Shown piece by piece: positions 1 to 8,650 of a DNA stretch of 24,287 nt. Origin of the DNA: CAG-1031 sp964391735 (GTDB lineage Bacteria; Bacteroidota; Bacteroidia; Bacteroidales; Muribaculaceae); assembly GCA_964391735.1 (NCBI GenBank), contig CAYMNF010000031.1, positions 1 through 24,287 of the forward strand, in the 5' to 3' direction. The notes below the pieces were generated by a model. That model saw only the letters and a program-made list of their open reading frames with translations, was not told the DNA's origin and made no database searches. The stretch's first letter is position 1. The number at the start of each line of letters is the position of its first letter. Both the position numbers and the translations under genes were made by a program.

Positions 1-670
1 GGTAATCATTGACGGTAACCACATGGACACCGCGGCCCGACAGGGAGCGCAGAAATACCGGCAGGGTTGCCACAAGGGTCTTACCCTCACCGGTGGCCAT
101 CTCGGCAATCTTACCCTGGTGGAGCACGATACCGCCAATCAGCTGCACGTCATAGTGTATCATGTCCCAGGTAATCTCATTGCCACCGGCAACCCAATGA
201 TTCTTCCAGATTGCTTTGTCACCCTCAATGGTTACGAAGTCACGCCCCTCGGCGGCCAAGTCGCGGTCAAGTTGCGTTGCGGTGACCTCAATGGTCTCAT
301 TGTTGGTGAAACGTGCGGCGGTCTCACGCATCACGGCAAAGACAACGGGAAGGTGCTCGTTGAGCTTCTTCTCAAGGGTGTCAAGGATATTTTTCTCATG
401 CTCGTCAATGGCATCCCACAGGGGCTGGCGCTTCTCAAAGGGGAGGGTCTCAACCTCTACCTTCTTGGCGGCTATTGCCTCGCTGTCGGCGGCAATGGCG
501 TTCATAATATCGGCGCGAACATCGGCTATGCGGTTGCGCAGTTGGTCGTTGTCAAGCTCCTTGAGGGCCGGCTCCTCGGCCTTGATTTTGTCAACTATGG
601 GTTGTATCTCTTTGAGGTCGCGGGTCGACTTGTTGCCGAACACCTTGCTCAAAAATGTTGTGAATGACAT
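1..670 (-). CDS. secA: Preprotein translocase ATPase SecA, N-terminal part (cut by window edge)
   Basis: SecA is the cytoplasmic ATPase that drives unfolded preproteins through SecYEG. Only the first 223 codons are present; the gene runs off the window start. The protein begins MSFTTFLSKVFGNKSTRDLK. The Walker A motif MATGEGKT lies at residues 191-198, followed by LVATLPVFLRSLSGRGVHVV and VNDY at the edge, which is the classic DEAD-motor order. The Walker motif sits about 90 residues later than in E. coli SecA. This fits the acidic and helical N-terminal insertion (around residues 60-140) known in Bacteroidetes SecA. The ATG follows a very AT-rich leader with no Shine-Dalgarno sequence, as is normal in this phylum. 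It lies about 100 bases downstream of the phosphatase-like gene on the same strand and may share its transcript. Confidence 0.97.
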   Translation of the reverse strand, partial: MSFTTFLSKVFGNKSTRDLKEIQPIVDKIKAEEPALKELDNDQLRNRIADVRADIMNAIAADSEAIAAKKVEVETLPFEKRQPLWDAIDEHEKNILDTLEKKLNEHLPVVFAVMRETAARFTNNETIEVTATQLDRDLAAEGRDFVTIEGDKAIWKNHWVAGGNEITWDMIHYDVQLIGGIVLHQGKIAEMATGEGKTLVATLPVFLRSLSGRGVHVVTVNDY

Positions 671-774
671 TTTTATCTATTTTGTATGTTTATCTTGATT
701 TTTCTGAACTGTAAAAGTCCCGGCCTAAGGGAGGCATGATGCCCCGGCGGGAGGATGGCCGATTTTTCGGGCTG

Positions 775-2370
775 TCAGCGCAGACGCAAGGGACGCCCGG
801 AGGCAGCGTTCGGCGACCTTATCCTCAACAGCCGGGCTACCGTTGGTGCCAGAATGCACGCGTCGATGTTTCCCGATATTTTTTGTGCCTTCACCCCCGG
901 GGCCACGATGTACAGGGGGTAGGTCTTGTCAGCGAGGCGCGAAACCTCGGCACGCGGCAAGGATGAATCCTCAGCCGACTCAACAATCTCCCACCCAGGG
1001 GTGATGGTCAACAGAACATCCCCGGCGGTGGCAGCCGATGTATTGCGCGCCAAAGCCTCACCGGAAACACCGGCACGGCCTGAGAGGACCTCGTCAACTG
1101 TCCAGGCCTCACAAACACCCTCCATGCGCAACAGGAAGTCGGCAGCCTGCCGGCGCAGGGTCAGGATATCGACACCTCGCTCCTTGGCAAGGGCTTTGTT
1201 GAGGTGTATCTGCCGATTGTGGAAACCGGTCACCCATTCCCCGTTGCCGTAGGTGGCTATCAGGTACATGTTGAGGAGCGCAACGGCCTTACGCCCCGAG
1301 AATTGTCCGTAAGGGATGCCAAAACGCTCATCGTCCCGCTTGGATGCCGGCATGGCAGGCACCCCGGCAAGAAATATCAGGGTATTGTCCATACCCGGGC
1401 CGTTTTCAACGGCCTTGAACAGGGTGCCTAAATCGGCATCAAGGCGCAGATAACTGTCCAGAACCTCCAGCCGGCTGTCAGGGTCTTTACTATAGGGATA
1501 GGGTGCGACGGTGTAAGAGACCGATATCATGTCAGTGACGTCGCTACCGGGTTTCAGCCCCTTTATCAGGTCTGTAGCCAGGGAGGTTACCTCACGATTA
1601 ACCGGTGCCGACACCTTGAAGGCGCGGTAGCGGTCCTTGTTGCCGGGTGAAAAAACGTGGCGAAAGGGGAAGGCCTTCTTATATGAGGGTATCCCCGGAT
1701 ACTTTGACACATCAAGCATTGGCGCCCAACGCAGGGTGTCAAGCTTAACACTCAGCGAGGCTGCCCCGCTGTTCTTTGCCGGCAAAAGCGTGGGAGGCTC
1801 GGGATATGCTGAAGGAACGGTCCATCGCCCGTTGACATCGTCAATATAAATTGCGGCATTGCCGGCGTGACCGGCCATAATGACGGCCCGCCGGGCATCG
1901 GGAGAAATCGAATATACATGGTTGATGCCCCCCTCGGCCACCCTGACCTCATCGGCAAGGGTCGACACGGCAAGGGACTTTGCTGAATATTGCCCTGAGG
2001 GGTCAACCAACACGGGGACCCCTACCCTGCGGGCAACCTCATACCGCGTTGCGGCGGCTATACCTGATATTGAGGCAGGGGCACCGGTGTACAGCATGGC
2101 GGTGGCGGCAGTGGCATCAATGCCTGGGCCGTAATCCACATCTTCGATTATTACCCCGCTCTTTTCAAGGAAGCGGAACCCGTGGTCCCCAAGGCGGGTG
2201 CGCAACAGGTCCAGATAATCCTCATCAAGCCCCTCAACCGTTATGCCCAACACCAAAGCTGGCTTGCCGGACTCAGAGGCGGGGAGAGCCTGCACACGCA
2301 ACGGCAACCCCAGGATTGAGGCTGTCAAGATGGTTAAAAACCCGAGATTTGTGCGCGTTATACGGCTCAT
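775..2370 (-). CDS. Degenerate alkaline phosphatase/phosphodiesterase-family (PafA-like) exported protein
   Basis: This 531-residue protein has an N-terminal signal-like segment (hydrophobic residues about 8-30) and the PafA/nucleotide pyrophosphatase fold signature. That signature runs VLGITVEGLDEDYL, then a GF..L...G block, then YTG, then LDSYLRLDADLGTLF, and a C-terminal APTVARLL..........GRPL. Length and domain order are normal for the family. However, the metal ligands appear lost. The first Asp of the usual VDQM is Glu (about 46). The nucleophile Thr region reads GIDATAATA instead of PTxTAPGHA. The D..H pair is replaced by SYTVAPY (about 284-291), the DHG motif by AGVPAM (335-340), and the late TH by TY (483-484). 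It is therefore probably a pseudoenzyme acting in the periplasm. I chose the ATG at 2370; a GTG three bases upstream is possible. It has its own promoter. Confidence 0.85.
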   Translation of the reverse strand: MSRITRTNLGFLTILTASILGLPLRVQALPASESGKPALVLGITVEGLDEDYLDLLRTRLGDHGFRFLEKSGVIIEDVDYGPGIDATAATAMLYTGAPASISGIAAATRYEVARRVGVPVLVDPSGQYSAKSLAVSTLADEVRVAEGGINHVYSISPDARRAVIMAGHAGNAAIYIDDVNGRWTVPSAYPEPPTLLPAKNSGAASLSVKLDTLRWAPMLDVSKYPGIPSYKKAFPFRHVFSPGNKDRYRAFKVSAPVNREVTSLATDLIKGLKPGSDVTDMISVSYTVAPYPYSKDPDSRLEVLDSYLRLDADLGTLFKAVENGPGMDNTLIFLAGVPAMPASKRDDERFGIPYGQFSGRKAVALLNMYLIATYGNGEWVTGFHNRQIHLNKALAKERGVDILTLRRQAADFLLRMEGVCEAWTVDEVLSGRAGVSGEALARNTSAATAGDVLLTITPGWEIVESAEDSSLPRAEVSRLADKTYPLYIVAPGVKAQKISGNIDACILAPTVARLLRIRSPNAASGRPLRLR

Positions 2371-2383
2371 CACAATATTTTTG

Positions 2384-2415
2384 CAAAATTACGAAAAATT
2401 TCCAATCCTACCCAA
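2384..2415 (-). promoter_or_regulatory. Bacteroidetes-type promoter for the phosphatase-like gene
   Basis: On the minus strand a TTG (2415-2413) is followed by 21 bases and then TAATTTTG (2391-2384). This matches the Bacteroidetes sigma pattern TTTG-N19-21-TAnnTTTG. Transcription would start about 8 bases before the ATG at 2370. The promoter begins directly after the dusB stop codon, so this gene can be transcribed separately from the upstream operon. Confidence 0.6.
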
Positions 2416-3396
2416 TCAGCCTTTCAGCATCTCCTGCACTTGGTCCAGGATGGGGAGCAGGGTGTCAAGGGTGTCGGCACGCAACATGGCTATGCGCATG
2501 GGCCTGAAGTTGGGGATACCCTTGAAAAGGGGGCTGGCGGCGAGGTGTCGGCGTATGTGCAGGATGCCGCGATACTCGTCAATGCGACTTACCGACTCCT
2601 TGATCTGTCGCCTGAGCAGGGCAAAACGCTCCTCCAAGGTTGGCGAGGGGACATCGGTCTTGCCGAGTGCACGTGCGATGTCCTTGAAAATCCATGGGGC
2701 ACCAATTGATGCACGGCCAACCATTATACCGTCAACGCCATAGCGGTTGAAAGCCTCGAGGGCGCCCTCGGCGGTGGTGATGTCGCCGTTGCCTATGACG
2801 GGGATGTGCAGGCGGGGATTCTCCTTTACCCGCGCAATGGTCTCCCAGTCGGCATGGCCGGTATACATCTGTGAGCGGGTGCGACCATGCACGGTCAATG
2901 CGGCGATGCCACAGTCCTGCAACTGCTCGGCCAGTTCCACAATTATCTTGTTCTCGCAGTCCCAGCCCAGGCGTGTCTTAACCGTCACCGGCACGGGGAC
3001 GGCATCAACCACAGCACGGGTAATCTCAAGCATCTTGGGGATGTTGCGCAGCATGCCGGCCCCGGCACCTTTCCCGGCAACCTTTTTTACCGGACAGCCA
3101 AAGTTGATGTCAAGGACATCGGGTGCCGCATCCATGCATCGGCGGGCGGCCTCCACCATCGGCTCGGTCTCACGCCCGTATATCTGTATTGCCGTGGGGC
3201 GCTCGGCGGGATTGATTTCAAGCTTGCGTGTGGTGGCGGCAATATCACGGATGAGGGCATCGGCCGACACGAACTCAGAGTAGGTCATGTCGGCTCCCTG
3301 CTCACGGCATATCAGCCGGAAGGAGGCATCGGTGACGTCCTCCATCGGCGCCAACATCACGGGGCGTTCCCCCAGGTCAAGATTCCCTATCTTCAT
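2416..3396 (-). CDS. dusB: tRNA-dihydrouridine synthase DusB
   Basis: This is an FMN-dependent enzyme that reduces uridine to dihydrouridine in the tRNA D-loop, using NADPH in the cytoplasm. At 326 residues it is full length. Seen motifs are MLAPMEDVTDASFR near the N-terminus (FMN binding), DINFGCPVKK with the catalytic Cys101, VKTRLGWD, LTVHGRTRSQMYTG, PVIGNGDI, and the C-terminal helical segment with RRHL and KGIPNFR. The start ATG lies only 3 bases after the murF-alr stop, so the two are almost certainly cotranscribed. The symbol dusB rather than dusA/dusC rests on the Bacteroidetes family pattern and the GCPVKK..KGAGAGML segment. Confidence 0.96.
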   Translation of the reverse strand: MKIGNLDLGERPVMLAPMEDVTDASFRLICREQGADMTYSEFVSADALIRDIAATTRKLEINPAERPTAIQIYGRETEPMVEAARRCMDAAPDVLDINFGCPVKKVAGKGAGAGMLRNIPKMLEITRAVVDAVPVPVTVKTRLGWDCENKIIVELAEQLQDCGIAALTVHGRTRSQMYTGHADWETIARVKENPRLHIPVIGNGDITTAEGALEAFNRYGVDGIMVGRASIGAPWIFKDIARALGKTDVPSPTLEERFALLRRQIKESVSRIDEYRGILHIRRHLAASPLFKGIPNFRPMRIAMLRADTLDTLLPILDQVQEMLKG

Positions 3397-3399
3397 TGC

Positions 3400-5667
3400 T
3401 CAATCACGGTAATATACGCGCTTGACACGCGTTGACACTGAGGTCAAAATCTCGTATGGAATGGTGTTGAGGGTACGGGCAAGGGAGGCCGCCGGGACAG
3501 CGGGGCCAAACACCTCAACCCGGTCTCCCACGGTTGCGTGTGGCGCGTCGGTGATGTCTATCATCATCACGTCCATGCAGATACTCCCCACGGTGGGGCA
3601 AGGCACCCCGCCAACCGAGACGTGCAGGTTGCCGTATCCCAAATGGCGGTTCAGCCCGTCGGCATACCCTATGGGCACGGTGGCGATACGTGACGGGCGT
3701 GTCAGCACGCCGCGGCGGTTGTAACCTATTGTTGTGCCGGGCTCCCATTGGCGTATGGCAATGATCACCGTTGAGAGGGTTGACACCGGGCGCAGGGCAT
3801 CCATGCTGCCATCGTCAAGGGTCTTTATGCCATAAAGTCCTATACCCAGGCGCACCATGTCATATTGGTGCTCGGGGAATCGCACAATGCCGGTTGAGTT
3901 GAGGATATGCCGCTTTATGGCGTGTCCCGGCAGGGCTGCCTGCAGCATGTCACAGCAGCGGTCAAACACCGCAAACTGCATGCGGGTGTATTCGTCATCA
4001 GCGGGGTCATCGGCCGCACACAGGTGGCTGAATACGCTTTCGGCTGTGACAACATCCTGCTCCTTTAGCACCCGGGCCACGTCGGGGATCTCATCCTCGA
4101 TGAATCCCAGGCGGTGCATCCCTGTGTCAAGCTTTATGTGGACGGGAAAACCCTTGATGTTGCGTCGGCGACCCTCGCTGATCACGCGATGCAAAATGTC
4201 CAGAGAGTATATTTCAGGCTCAAGTCGCTCGGCGAACATGGCTTCATAGTTGTCGACACGCGGGTTCAGTACCATTATAGGCATGGTGATACCGGCACGA
4301 CGCAGGTCTACCCCCTCATCATGCGCGGCCACGGCAAGGTAGGCTGCGCCCTGGCTTTGCAGTGTCTTGGCAAGCTCGTATGACCCGGCGCCGTATCCAA
4401 ATGCCTTAACCATGCACACCACGCCGGTTGAGGGCTTAACCTTGCCCTTGAAGAAGTTGTAGTTGTGGCGCAGGGCATCAAGGTCAACCTCAAGCACCGT
4501 CTGGTGTTGGCGGGCGTCCAGCAGCTCGGCGACCCCGTCCAACCCGGGGGTCTTGACCAGCACCATGTTGGCACCAAAGGTCTCGGGGGAGACGTAGTGG
4601 CTGAATTCGGCGACATCAGCGCATGGGGTAACGGGGACGCCCCCGGCAGCCACGGGGTCGGTCCATCCCTGCCCGCCTATGGCATATACACGTTCCACAC
4701 CATACAGCGTCAATAGCCGGGAAATCTGCCGGGGGTCGCCGGCGATTTCGCCCAATACCGCCACAATCTTTTGCCCGGGCACCAGCCGCCGGTGGGCAAA
4801 GTCAAGGGCAACCTCAAGCTCGGTGACATCACCGGTGAAGCGGTCAACAACCAATTGGCAACCGCCAACACCCCTGTCAACCTGCAGACGCGTTGGGGCC
4901 TCGGCAGGGACAGCGGCGGCATCCACGTCAATCCCCGGGACGGTAGCACGGGCAATCTCCATGGCTAAATGTTTATTGAGCTCCTCGGGGTTGTCCTGGC
5001 CGTCGGGCGCCTCTATTACAACCTTGGCGTTGCGGCCAAGTATCCATTTCTCGGCAACTTTTGCCTCGTGGCTTGCAAACCCCTCGTCATGCTCCCGGGT
5101 CATGGGGGTAAACACCACAATATCAGGGGCTATGATGCGCTCAAGCGCATCCATCTCCCCCGCACGCGACACCCCGGCCTCAACCAACGCCACATCGGCC
5201 TCGGCATCAAGGGCGCACAGGGTGAGGGGTACCCCAATCTGCGAGTTGAAGCTGCGGGGGCTGCGTGACACCCGCTTCCCGGCAGAGGTCAGCAGGGCTG
5301 CAGCAGCCTCCTTGACTGCCGTTTTACCCACCGAGCCGGTGATGGCAACCACCCGGCCCTTGAAGCGTCGGCGGGCATCGGCGCCCACCGCTTGCAGGGC
5401 CTCAACTGACGATGGCACACGTATCACCATGGCATCAGCCGGCAAGTCAACCGGGCGTTCCACGACAAAGGTGCGCACGCCACGGTTATATAGCTCCTCG
5501 ACGTATCGGTGGCCGTCATTCCCCTCGGTCTCGATAGCGAAAAAAACGGTTGTCGAGGGTGATGGTGTCAGTGTGCGGCTGTCGGTGAGTATCCGGGTTA
5601 TAGGCCGGTCCTGTGCAGGTGCATCGGCACCCAATACTTCAGCAATATGTTTCAGGGAAAATTCCAT
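3400..5667 (-). CDS. murF-alr: Bifunctional MurF ligase / alanine racemase fusion, with a shortened MurF half
   Basis: This 755-residue fusion joins two steps of peptidoglycan precursor synthesis in the cytoplasm. The N-terminal half (about 1-385) is MurF-like (UDP-MurNAc-tripeptide:D-Ala-D-Ala ligase). It has the P-loop TGSVGKTAVKE at 110-120, SFNSQIGVPLT at 139-149 and VEAGVSRAGEM at 162-172. The C-terminal half (about 390-755) is alanine racemase. It has the PLP lysine in MVKAFGYGAG (Lys421), IKLDTGMHRLGF, VRLGIGLYG, the catalytic-Tyr region TIGYNRRG, and VGSICMDVMM. Such fusions are known across Bacteroidetes. Oddities in the MurF half: about 70 residues seem missing between KVVIEAPD (about 222) and NKHLAMEIAR (231). 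The usual DSYN(S/A)(D/N) motif reads DRFTGD (275-280). The gene start overlaps the end of the GSCFA gene by 29 bases. The racemase half looks intact. Confidence 0.93.
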   Translation of the reverse strand: MEFSLKHIAEVLGADAPAQDRPITRILTDSRTLTPSPSTTVFFAIETEGNDGHRYVEELYNRGVRTFVVERPVDLPADAMVIRVPSSVEALQAVGADARRRFKGRVVAITGSVGKTAVKEAAAALLTSAGKRVSRSPRSFNSQIGVPLTLCALDAEADVALVEAGVSRAGEMDALERIIAPDIVVFTPMTREHDEGFASHEAKVAEKWILGRNAKVVIEAPDGQDNPEELNKHLAMEIARATVPGIDVDAAAVPAEAPTRLQVDRGVGGCQLVVDRFTGDVTELEVALDFAHRRLVPGQKIVAVLGEIAGDPRQISRLLTLYGVERVYAIGGQGWTDPVAAGGVPVTPCADVAEFSHYVSPETFGANMVLVKTPGLDGVAELLDARQHQTVLEVDLDALRHNYNFFKGKVKPSTGVVCMVKAFGYGAGSYELAKTLQSQGAAYLAVAAHDEGVDLRRAGITMPIMVLNPRVDNYEAMFAERLEPEIYSLDILHRVISEGRRRNIKGFPVHIKLDTGMHRLGFIEDEIPDVARVLKEQDVVTAESVFSHLCAADDPADDEYTRMQFAVFDRCCDMLQAALPGHAIKRHILNSTGIVRFPEHQYDMVRLGIGLYGIKTLDDGSMDALRPVSTLSTVIIAIRQWEPGTTIGYNRRGVLTRPSRIATVPIGYADGLNRHLGYGNLHVSVGGVPCPTVGSICMDVMMIDITDAPHATVGDRVEVFGPAVPAASLARTLNTIPYEILTSVSTRVKRVYYRD

Positions 5668-6460
5668 ATTCCGAGATTAATTTTTTTCGCGCCTCCTCCA
5701 ATGCCCGGGCGTGCATTTCTCTATCCTTGGGTCGGTGGTCATTCAGCCGGCTGTATGCGCGACAGGCCTGTATGCGTCCTTGCTCCTCAGGCTGAAAGTA
5801 TGCCTCGCCAAAAAGTTGGTATATGTAGTCTACCGCCGCGTCGGAGGGGTGGCGCATGTCGGTGGCGGTGAATCTATAGTCTCTTAAATCATCCAACAGG
5901 GCCTCGTAGGCCGGGAAGTACTCGGCACCGGTGGCTTCGACGGCCAGGAGCAACACGGCTTTGTTGAGGTTGTTGCCATGCAGCCCCGCGGGGTCGGGGT
6001 GGCGCATGGGGCTGACGGTGAACAGCACATCGGGGGCTAAGGCCTGTATTTGACGCAGGATATCAATGGTTTCTTCAACGGTCAACCGCCTTTCAGTAAA
6101 GCAATCAGAAGGTTGCCGGCGACAGTTTGCCACAATGGCACCGTCCCCCCGACGACAAAACACTCGTGCTGTCCCGAGGGTAACAATAAGTCGGGTAAAT
6201 GGGAAATTGACGGCCTCGGCCTGAGGGAATCCAAGCGCGCCGTCGGGAACCTGGCCCCGCACGATATATTCCAGGGCACGGAGCACACTGTCGGGGTTGA
6301 AGAGGGGCCCGAAGGGGTTGACGCACACCGTGAACCCGTCGCGGCGGAGGCGTTCACCCACTGCATCGGTGAAACAGGAACCCAACAAAAGTATCCGATC
6401 CCCCCTGTGGCTGATGGGGCGGGGAGACCTCGGGACTGAAACTTTTGTGCGAAATTCCAT
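5639..6460 (-). CDS. GSCFA-domain protein (SGNH-hydrolase-like, function unknown)
   Basis: This 273-residue protein carries the family-naming motif RILLLGSCFTDAVGERL near the N-terminus. It then has NPFGPLFNP, LIVTLGTARVF, the block TVSPMRHPDPAGLHGNNLNK and the AVDYIYQLFGEAYF region. GSCFA proteins resemble SGNH/GDSL hydrolases, with a Ser in the GSCF block and an H in SPxRH, but no substrate is established. No signal peptide is visible, so it is probably cytoplasmic. I chose the ATG at 6460, whose A overlaps the last base of the porE stop codon (TGATG junction); a TTG at 6463 is an alternative. The 3' end overlaps murF-alr by 29 bases. This tight packing between porE and murF-alr suggests a cell-wall or envelope role, which is inference. 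Confidence 0.9.
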   Translation of the reverse strand: MEFRTKVSVPRSPRPISHRGDRILLLGSCFTDAVGERLRRDGFTVCVNPFGPLFNPDSVLRALEYIVRGQVPDGALGFPQAEAVNFPFTRLIVTLGTARVFCRRGDGAIVANCRRQPSDCFTERRLTVEETIDILRQIQALAPDVLFTVSPMRHPDPAGLHGNNLNKAVLLLAVEATGAEYFPAYEALLDDLRDYRFTATDMRHPSDAAVDYIYQLFGEAYFQPEEQGRIQACRAYSRLNDHRPKDREMHARALEEARKKLISEYGIFPETYC

Positions 6461-8439
6461 CAATACATCTGATAATCAACCGACAAGACCATAAATTCGG
6501 TACGCCGATTTATCTGGTCAGCGGCCTCGCGGTCCTCGGGGGAGAGTCCCTCGATGAACTCAGGTGTCAGCACCTGACCCTCCTCAAACTGGGGGTAACG
6601 GGCCTGTACGCGCTTGGTAACCGTCTTGGGGCGACTCTTCCCGTACCCCTGGTATTGCAGGCGGTCGGCAGCAATGCCGTGCTCAATCAGGTAGTCAATC
6701 ACCGACTTGGCACGTCGCTCTGACAGACTGAGGTTATATTCCTCGGTACCGACACGGTCGGTATGTGATGACATCTCAATGGTGATGTTGGCGTTGTCCT
6801 TCAGCAGTTGCACAAGCTCATCGAGGGCCTCGGTGCTTTCAGGGCGTAATGTCGCCTTGTCGAAATCATAGAAGATATTCTCAACGATGTTGGGCTTGCT
6901 GATGGAGGCAAGAATGAAGTCAATCTCATACTCGGCATCCTCCTCGGCATTGTCGGCCGTGAATGACTGCCGGGCGTTCAGGTATCCCTTGGCCCCGGCC
7001 TGCATAACGTAGCTGACCCCGCGTTGCAAGGGGAAAGTGAAGGAGCCGTCGGGCTTGGCAACGGTCTTGTTTATTGTCCCGTCGTTGCCCACTATCCTTA
7101 TCACGGCATTGGGCACCGGCTCGTCATCGCGGTCAACCACCCAGCCGGATATGTTGATTTTGAGGTCGGGCAACTCAAAGGAGTATATGTGGTCATACCC
7201 GCGGCCGTCAGTGCGGTTTGACGAGAAGAATCCCTGGGGGTGGTCGGCCCCGGGTTTAAAGGTCATGCCAAAATCGTCCCCCTCGCTGTTAATGGGCACG
7301 CCCATATTCTCGACTTTCCAGCGTCCGTCAGGGCCGAGGGTGGCGCAGAAGATGTCCAGGCCGCCCATGCCCGGGTGTCCGTTTGATGAGAAATAGAGTA
7401 CCGAGTCGGTGAGGCAATAGGGGAACATCTCATCACCGGGGGTATTGATGTCCTCGCCGAGGTTTTCAAGGCTCCCCCCGCGGTCCTTCAGGTTTATGCG
7501 CCAGATGTCACGGCCTCCCATCCCGGGCATGTCTGAGGTGAAATACAGATATGTCCCCGAGGGTGATACCGCCGGATGTGCGTATGATGACAAGGTGTCG
7601 CTGGTGGCCTCAAACTTCACCGGGGCACTCCATTTGGCATCGCTGCGCGTTGATGTGTACAGCTCAACGCCGGTGTGTGAGTTGGGCTCACGGCGGGCAC
7701 GGCTCAGGTACATGGTGCCTCCGTCGGGGCTGAAGGCCACCGACCCCTCATCGGCGTCGGTATTCAGCTCACCCTCGACAGGCTCGGGCCGTTGCCACTC
7801 CCCTTTCTCATTGACCTTTGTAAACCAGATGTCGCCCTTCTTCATCCCCGTGATTTCAGACTTGTTGGTGCCGGTAACTTTCTCGTTGGTGGTGGTGAAG
7901 AACAGTTGCTCAGGGCCGTTGAACATCGGTGAGTAGTCGGCACGCCGGGTGTTGAGCAAGCGGTCTTGCTTGACGATGTATCGTGTGCGGTTAGCCTTGA
8001 GTAGCGCGGCCTGTTCGGCACCCTTCAACCCGTTCAGGGCTAAAAAATCCTCGGGATTGGTCTCAAGATACGCCTGATAGGCCTTTATGGCGGCGGGGTA
8101 CTTGCCGTCGGCGTGCAGGCTGCGGGCCAGGTGCAACTGAGCAAGGGGGTCCTCATACCCGTACCTGATAGCGTTCTGATAGGCCGATGCAGCACGGGCA
8201 TGCTGGTTCAAGTGACGGTAACACTCGGCCATGCGCCAGGCAACGACTCCGCGCTGAGCGCGCTCCTCTTTACGTGTCAGTTTGTTATATATCTTGCGAT
8301 AGGTCTTTGACGCATCGTTATACTCGCCGCGCGCCATCTGCTCATCGGCCACCGACAGCTTTGCACCGCCACAAGCCACCATCATGGACATTGCCACGGC
8401 CCCTATCATCATCTTCAGGATTCTATACATTAGCCTCAT
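6460..8439 (-). CDS. porE: PorE-like OmpA-family lipoprotein of the type IX secretion system
   Basis: This 659-residue protein is predicted to be an outer-membrane lipoprotein. The signal peptide ends in MMVAC with lipidated Cys23. TPR-like helical repeats follow (about 30-150), then a PD40/WD40-like propeller (about 160-425) with repeated blades such as FSPDGGTMYLSR, VSPSGTYLYFTSDMPGMGG and LYFSSNGHPGMGGLDIF. Next is a carboxypeptidase-regulatory-like domain (about 430-510), then a C-terminal OmpA domain (about 530-659) with FYDFDKATLRPES and SHTDRVGTEEYNLSLSERRA. This order matches PorE of Porphyromonas gingivalis, which anchors the T9SS to peptidoglycan. It heads the operon porE-GSCFA-murF/alr-dusB. 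A close relative of this architecture not tied to T9SS cannot be fully excluded, but a putative T9SS substrate lies in the same window. Confidence 0.88.
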   Translation of the reverse strand: MRLMYRILKMMIGAVAMSMMVACGGAKLSVADEQMARGEYNDASKTYRKIYNKLTRKEERAQRGVVAWRMAECYRHLNQHARAASAYQNAIRYGYEDPLAQLHLARSLHADGKYPAAIKAYQAYLETNPEDFLALNGLKGAEQAALLKANRTRYIVKQDRLLNTRRADYSPMFNGPEQLFFTTTNEKVTGTNKSEITGMKKGDIWFTKVNEKGEWQRPEPVEGELNTDADEGSVAFSPDGGTMYLSRARREPNSHTGVELYTSTRSDAKWSAPVKFEATSDTLSSYAHPAVSPSGTYLYFTSDMPGMGGRDIWRINLKDRGGSLENLGEDINTPGDEMFPYCLTDSVLYFSSNGHPGMGGLDIFCATLGPDGRWKVENMGVPINSEGDDFGMTFKPGADHPQGFFSSNRTDGRGYDHIYSFELPDLKINISGWVVDRDDEPVPNAVIRIVGNDGTINKTVAKPDGSFTFPLQRGVSYVMQAGAKGYLNARQSFTADNAEEDAEYEIDFILASISKPNIVENIFYDFDKATLRPESTEALDELVQLLKDNANITIEMSSHTDRVGTEEYNLSLSERRAKSVIDYLIEHGIAADRLQYQGYGKSRPKTVTKRVQARYPQFEEGQVLTPEFIEGLSPEDREAADQINRRTEFMVLSVDYQMY

Positions 8440-8594
8440 ATTATATGAAACGTACCAAGGGGCGGCATATTGCCATCCCCGGCTCTCGCCGCAAATTTAC
8501 CTAATCCTCACCTCATCCACAAATTGCCCCATCACTCACCCCAATATTTCCCCTTCTTAACTGCAATTAGCGGATGTTATCCTTGGCGGACGAA

Positions 8595-8629
8595 CAAAAA
8601 AAAGGGCCATGCCAATGGCACGGTCCTTT
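8595..8629 (-). terminator. Rho-independent terminator of the small lipoprotein gene
   Basis: Read on the minus strand, AAAGGACCGTGCC pairs with GGCATGGCCCTTT around the loop ATT. The stem of 13 pairs has one mismatch and one G-U pair. It is followed directly by a run of eight T (8603-8596). It lies about 20 bases after the stop codon at 8651. Confidence 0.85.
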
Positions 8630-8650
8630 GTAGTCAATTTTTTAGATTGC

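Noticed and set aside
23..667. Long plus-strand open frame over the secA region
   Set aside because: It is antisense to a clear SecA N-terminus with an intact Walker A motif; the plus-strand translation has no recognisable domain.
4679..5680. 333-codon plus-strand open frame opposite murF-alr
   Set aside because: The Ser/Thr/Ala-rich product is typical of an antisense shadow in GC-rich DNA, and the minus strand carries conserved MurF motifs over the same bases.
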